Assembly: GCF_015690355.1 (NCBI RefSeq)
Contig: NZ_JADPRT010000017.1
Location: 1-64,000 of the forward strand
DNA length: 64,000 nt
From: Streptacidiphilus fuscans
Lineage (GTDB): Bacteria > Actinomycetota > Actinomycetes > Streptomycetales > Streptomycetaceae
Direction of reading: 5' to 3'
Positions 61,027-64,000 of this stretch are shown in pieces. Under the pieces are notes generated by a model. It was not told the origin of the DNA. It worked only from the letters and a program-made list of their open reading frames with translations, and made no database searches. Positions within the stretch are counted from its first letter, which is position 1. Each line of letters begins with the position of its first letter. The translations under genes and the position numbers were made by a program.

Positions 61027-61587
61027 ATGTCCGTGTCACTGTTCCGGCCGTCATCGGTCGCCCTACCCCTACCCGGCGCGGAATTCCGGACGCCGCGTCT
61101 CGCCCTGCGTCCGCACGGCGAAGGCGGCGGTCTCCCCCGCGGAGCCCTGGCCGGCGCGTGGTGGCCGCGTTCCGACGACCTCCTTCGCGAACTGCCCTCT
61201 CTCATCGCCCTGTTGGACCGGACGTGGGGACGCGTCACCCGGGTCGAGGTCGACCCGACCCACTGGCAGTCCCTACCGCGCGCGGTCCCGGTCCCGGGTC
61301 ACATCGTCACGGTCGGCCGGTGCACGGTCGGGCAGAACCCGCACCATCTGCTCCTGCTGTCCTACCGCGCACGCCGCTGGAACCTGCTCGTCGTCCCTCC
61401 GCGCACCAGCCGCGTGGCCGCCGCGCGGTTGATGGCCGCCGCCACGGTGGCCGGTCGCCGCCGGACCGACGACAGGTTCGACGCCAGTGCTGACGTCAGG
61501 CCGCCCGGCGATGTCCGCGCGGAAGCCGCATGGGAGTCCGAAGGCGGCGCGCCGCTGTCCGTCCCGTTGATCACGCCCACCGACTGA
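61027..61587 (+). CDS. DUF5994-family protein, copy 1
   Basis: A 186-residue protein. The ATG at 61027 follows GGAGACAGGACGG. It shows the family pattern seen in all three copies of this window: RLALRPHGEGG, GALAGAWWPRSDDLLRELPS, DRTWGRVTRVEVDPTHWQSL, LLLLSYRARRWNLLVVPPRT. The conserved GAWWPxS and LLVVPP motifs define the family; function is unknown. A low-complexity tail follows from ~145. Followed by a second copy 56 bp downstream. Confidence 0.85.
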   Translation: MSVSLFRPSSVALPLPGAEFRTPRLALRPHGEGGGLPRGALAGAWWPRSDDLLRELPSLIALLDRTWGRVTRVEVDPTHWQSLPRAVPVPGHIVTVGRCTVGQNPHHLLLLSYRARRWNLLVVPPRTSRVAAARLMAAATVAGRRRTDDRFDASADVRPPGDVRAEAAWESEGGAPLSVPLITPTD

Positions 61588-61643
61588 TCAGGCCCACCGA
61601 CACGACACGTCCCTGAACCGCGAGCGAGAAAGGCCGTCACCTC

Positions 61644-62159
61644 ATGGCCACGCACACCATCCCCGCAGTCGCGGCCGGTCCGCAGGCTCGCCCTTCGCTG
61701 CGGCTGGCGCTGACCCCGGACGGTCCGCAGTCCCTGCTCGCGGGCGCCTGGTGGCCGCACTCGCGCGATCTCGTCGATCAACTCCCGGACCTGATCGCAG
61801 AGTTGGACGGAACCTGGGGGCGCATCACCCGAGTCGCCGTCGCCGACGCCGCCTGGACGCGGCTGGGTCACAGCATCCCGTCCGGATCACACGACGTGCG
61901 GGTGAACTGGTACGACCACACCCACGATCCCTTCGCGATCACCCTTTTCTCCTACCGCATCGCGCAGTGGCAGCTGCTCGTGGTGCCGCCGGCGAGCGCC
62001 CCTTGGCGGGCGAAGCAGCTGATGACCGCCGCAGCACAGCCTGGCAACCACCGGACCGCCCGAGCACTGGTCGCCGACGGCCCCGAGCCGCCCTCGACCA
62101 CCCCGACGCGCGACCGCATTCACATCCGCACCCGGCACGCCCACGACTCCCTGGCCTGA
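61644..62159 (+). CDS. DUF5994-family protein, copy 2
   Basis: A 171-residue paralog of the preceding gene, with GAAAGG before the ATG. It shares SLRLALTPDGPQSLLAGAWW, PHSRDLVDQLPDLIAELDGT, WGRITRVAV and QWQLLVVPPASAP. It is co-directional with copy 1 and a small downstream gene. Tandem duplication followed by divergence is likely. Members often lie near stress-response genes in streptomycetes; that link is from context, not demonstrated here. Confidence 0.85.
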   Translation: MATHTIPAVAAGPQARPSLRLALTPDGPQSLLAGAWWPHSRDLVDQLPDLIAELDGTWGRITRVAVADAAWTRLGHSIPSGSHDVRVNWYDHTHDPFAITLFSYRIAQWQLLVVPPASAPWRAKQLMTAAAQPGNHRTARALVADGPEPPSTTPTRDRIHIRTRHAHDSLA

Positions 62160-62186
62160 CCCGACGAGCGCGAGGAGGACCCCACC

Positions 62187-62375
62187 ATGCCGACCCCGGC
62201 GGTCGTCGTCACCACCAGCACCAGCGACGTCTACCACTCCCGCAGGGACTGCAAGATCTTCCTTGCGGGCCAGGTCACCGACGGCACGAACGACGGCGGC
62301 GTTCCCGACGTCGTCCTCGTCCCGCTCGGCGAGGCCCTGGCCCACCGCCATCCCTGTCCCGACTGCCTGCGCTGA
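62187..62375 (+). CDS. Small hypothetical protein with Cys residues (62 aa)
   Basis: The ATG at 62187 has GAGGAGGACC upstream, a strong site. The product reads MPTPAVVVTTSTSDVYHSRR, then DCKIFLAGQ, a Gly/Asp-rich turn, and ends HRHPCPDCLR. One Cys near residue 22 plus a CPDC end suggest a small metal site, in the style of Ada-like or zinc-ribbon microproteins. It is the third gene of the DUF5994 transcript. No function is assigned. Confidence 0.65.
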   Translation: MPTPAVVVTTSTSDVYHSRRDCKIFLAGQVTDGTNDGGVPDVVLVPLGEALAHRHPCPDCLR

Positions 62376-62407
62376 GCGCAGCGGGCACCAGGGCCTGGCG
62401 GGGACGG

Positions 62408-62629
62408 TCAGAGTTTTGTCATCGAGCTGAAAGGCGTCGAGATGCGCCGGTGGGCCGAACCGAAGTCCACGATCACCGAGTAGTCGTCCTCGACCGCGAC
62501 CACACGGCCGAGGCCGTGCTTGTCGTGCGAAACCCGGTCACCTACGGCGAACTTTTCGAGGGCTGGCGCCGTGGGGCGCGTGAACGGGCTGGTGGGCAGA
62601 ATGCGTCGGGGTCCCTCAGATCTTGTCAT
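62408..62629 (-). CDS. Small Tudor/CarD-like hypothetical protein
   Basis: About 73 residues if the ATG at 62629 (MTRSEGPRRILPTSPF) is used; 62662 is an alternative start. The C-terminal 45 residues, KFAVGDRVSHDKHGLGRVVA, VEDDYSVIVDFGS and HRRISTPFSSMTKL, have the GDxVxHxxxGxGxV pattern of the Tudor-like domain at the end of PcrA/UvrD helicases and of CarD/RID domains, which bind RNA polymerase. The protein may therefore contact RNA polymerase, but this is by pattern only. Confidence 0.6.
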   Translation of the reverse strand: MTRSEGPRRILPTSPFTRPTAPALEKFAVGDRVSHDKHGLGRVVAVEDDYSVIVDFGSAHRRISTPFSSMTKL

Positions 62630-62710
62630 TGCTGCAAGTATGCGGTCCCGGAGCCCAAACATCACCCCTCGCCCGCGTCCTGCGAAGGCCCGCCGGGACT
62701 GTGACACGCG

Positions 62711-63235
62711 TCACGATGCGGAGAGCGCAGGTTTTGTGACGGTTACCCGTTGCCGGGTCACGGAGATCGAGGAGTCCTGTCGTGCTGCCTGACTGGTTGC
62801 GTGACTCACGGCCTGCCTCGCGGCGGACAGGAGGCCCGCGACGTGGCGCGCACTGAGGACCCCCAGGAGATGGCCCTTGTCGTCGACGACGGGCCAGACC
62901 CTGAGGTTGCCGATCCGCATGGCTTCCGCGGCGTGTTCCAGTGCCATGGCCGGCCGGGCGAAGGGGCCGCGCTGGTGGGTGGTGTCGCGGATGAACGTGC
63001 GCTCGGTGTACCAGGAGCGGGCCAGGAAGACGAGGAGCCGTGACCGGGTGACCAGGCCCTCGCAGCGGCCTGCGGCGTCGCGCACGAGCAGGTAGGGCAC
63101 GCGCGGGTCGTCGAACAGGTCGTTGGCCTGGTCGATGGTGGTGTCGTCGGCGATCTGGTGCGTGTGGGGCTGCATGGCGTCGGCCACGGTGAGGCAGGAA
63201 CCGGAACCTGCAGGGGAGGGAGTCTGGCTGGCCAC
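62711..63235 (-). CDS. CBS-domain pair protein
   Basis: About 174 residues from a GTG at 63235; the true start is uncertain because the frame is open far upstream and ribosome sites are weak. It has two CBS motifs: LTVADAMQPHTHQIADDTTI with VPYLLVRDAAGRCEGLVTRS, and MALEHAAEAMRIGNLRVWPV with VDDKGHLLGVLSARHVAGLL. A CBS pair binds adenine nucleotides and can sense energy state. Streptomyces stress regulons contain such proteins, and the neighbours (DUF5994, flotillin) fit that setting. Confidence 0.75.
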   Translation of the reverse strand: MASQTPSPAGSGSCLTVADAMQPHTHQIADDTTIDQANDLFDDPRVPYLLVRDAAGRCEGLVTRSRLLVFLARSWYTERTFIRDTTHQRGPFARPAMALEHAAEAMRIGNLRVWPVVDDKGHLLGVLSARHVAGLLSAARQAVSHATSQAARQDSSISVTRQRVTVTKPALSAS

Positions 63236-63492
63236 GGTGGCACCGAGCCTGTCTCCGGGAAGCCAGCGGCCCCCGGCACTGTGGTGAGCCCAGGACGAGC
63301 CGGAACGAGTACCGGATACGAAATGCCCTGGACCTCTCAAGGATACTCCGGCCGTGGGTCCGGCCCCGCCCGCGGAAACTGACGTGCCGAAGGACGCTTC
63401 CGTCGTCGGGCGGGGACGGAAGCGGTGACGGTGGCGGAGGCGTGCCGGGAGCTGGAGCGGAAGCGAGGCCGGGGGCGGGCCCGTGGTCGAGG

Positions 63493-63984
63493 TCAGCTGC
63501 GCCCGGAGAGCAAGCCGGGCCTGCGGGCCAGGAGTTCCCCCGCGGACCGGCGGTTGTCGCCGCCGGCGGCCTCGATCATCGCGGCCGAAGCGGTCCGCGG
63601 GTCGGTTCCGGGCGGCACGACCAGGAGGAGGAAGTGGTCCTGAAAGCCCCGGGTGACGCTGATGGTGCCGTCGCACCCGGCGAACCAACTGATGCGCACC
63701 ATAAGGCCGTTGGCCATGACCGTCCGGGGAACCTCGTCCCAGGCCGCGGTGTCGAGCCCGACCCGGACGATCCGCCCGAGGTGCGCGGCGAGGGCCGTGA
63801 TCAGGTCCGGCAGCTCGGCACGGACGCGGTTCGATCGCGGCCACCAGGCGCCGTCGAACATGCCGGTACGCGACTGCGTCGGTTCGAGCAGCAGCCTGGG
63901 CAGCAGCGGGGCGCCGAGAGCGTCCACGTCCAGTGGAGGAGGCAGTGACGGGGAATGAGGAAGAGGGAGAGGAGCCGACACCAC
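63493..63984 (-). CDS. DUF5994-family protein, copy 3
   Basis: About 163 residues from a GTG at 63984, near the window edge; the start is uncertain. It has the family motifs LLLEPTQSRTGMFDGAWWPR, RAELPDLITALAAHLGRIVR and DHFLLLVVPPGTDPRTASAA. It differs from copies 1 and 2 in opposite orientation and a Pro-rich N-terminus. Three paralogs within 3 kb indicate local duplication. Confidence 0.8.
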   Translation of the reverse strand: MVSAPLPLPHSPSLPPPLDVDALGAPLLPRLLLEPTQSRTGMFDGAWWPRSNRVRAELPDLITALAAHLGRIVRVGLDTAAWDEVPRTVMANGLMVRISWFAGCDGTISVTRGFQDHFLLLVVPPGTDPRTASAAMIEAAGGDNRRSAGELLARRPGLLSGRS

Positions 63985-64000
63985 AGGGGGCCGCCCGTCC

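Noticed and set aside
59226..61238. 670-codon minus-strand frame
   Set aside because: It overlaps the SPFH gene in another frame and the serine hydrolase gene. Its composition is Arg/Gly/Pro-rich without motifs.

Overview
This is a GC-rich actinobacterial window. Codon third positions are mostly G/C, GTG and TTG starts are common, and stop/start overlaps (ATGA, GTGA, TGATG) link genes. Protein types (fused EccC, CpnT-like N-terminal domains, DUF5994 paralogs, many TetR/SDR genes) suggest a member of the Streptomycetaceae or a close relative. The species cannot be named from sequence alone.

Left part (1 to about 17.9 kb) is accessory DNA. It holds an IS3-type OrfA start at the very edge, an OGG-fold protein, a gene broken by an in-frame TGA, and a conflict-type module in which a large TPR-CHAT protease gene (4160-7435) diverges from a small Cys-motif protein and a membrane protein. 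A patch of transposon remnants (8.3-13.7 kb) surrounds an intact HTH-ImmA/IrrE metallopeptidase gene coupled to a PIN-domain gene, a probable toxin-antitoxin or stress module. After it come a stand-alone L7/L12-C-terminal-like protein, an AlbA_2/Schlafen-type protein and small membrane proteins. The region ends at a bare 3' tRNA end (17842-17878) followed by a strong terminator, which looks like the attachment-site scar of an integrative element.

Centre (18-21 kb): a secreted phosphodiesterase/phosphatase diverges from an SDR oxidoreductase. A solo IS end and an internally deleted IS copy lie in the flanking gaps.

Main system (21756-51009, all + strand, about 29 kb, tightly packed): a type VII secretion (ESX-like) locus. 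It encodes fused EccC with three ATPase domains, EccD, EccB, a 1,089-residue protein with a degenerate ADP-ribosyltransferase-like fold, a parallel beta-helix protein fused to an EccA-like AAA+ ATPase, two WXG100 proteins and a third small helical protein, a 1,076-residue PPE-like repeat protein, a YbaB/EbfC protein, an EspC-like protein, and finally a 3,453-residue giant. The giant begins with a CpnT-like WXG100_2 domain. It carries three enzyme-like domains in the middle: an HEXXHXXGXXD zinc protease, a Fic-like domain with a variant motif, and an anthrax edema factor/ExoY-type nucleotidyl cyclase. These are followed by about 2,000 residues of repeated beta-rich modules and an OmpA-like end. 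No EccE, mycosin protease or obvious immunity gene is seen. The simplest reading is a T7SS dedicated to exporting one multi-effector toxin.

Right part (51-64 kb) is ordinary chromosome: a PEBP-like lipoprotein, MmcQ/YjbR, flavodoxin-like WrbA with a divergent TetR and a clear operator palindrome, an exported alpha/beta hydrolase, a peroxiredoxin plus SDR with a divergent TetR, an exported serine hydrolase lacking its SxxK lysine, a flotillin-like SPFH protein, three DUF5994 paralogs, a Tudor-like small protein and a CBS-pair protein. The last group looks like a stress-response neighbourhood.
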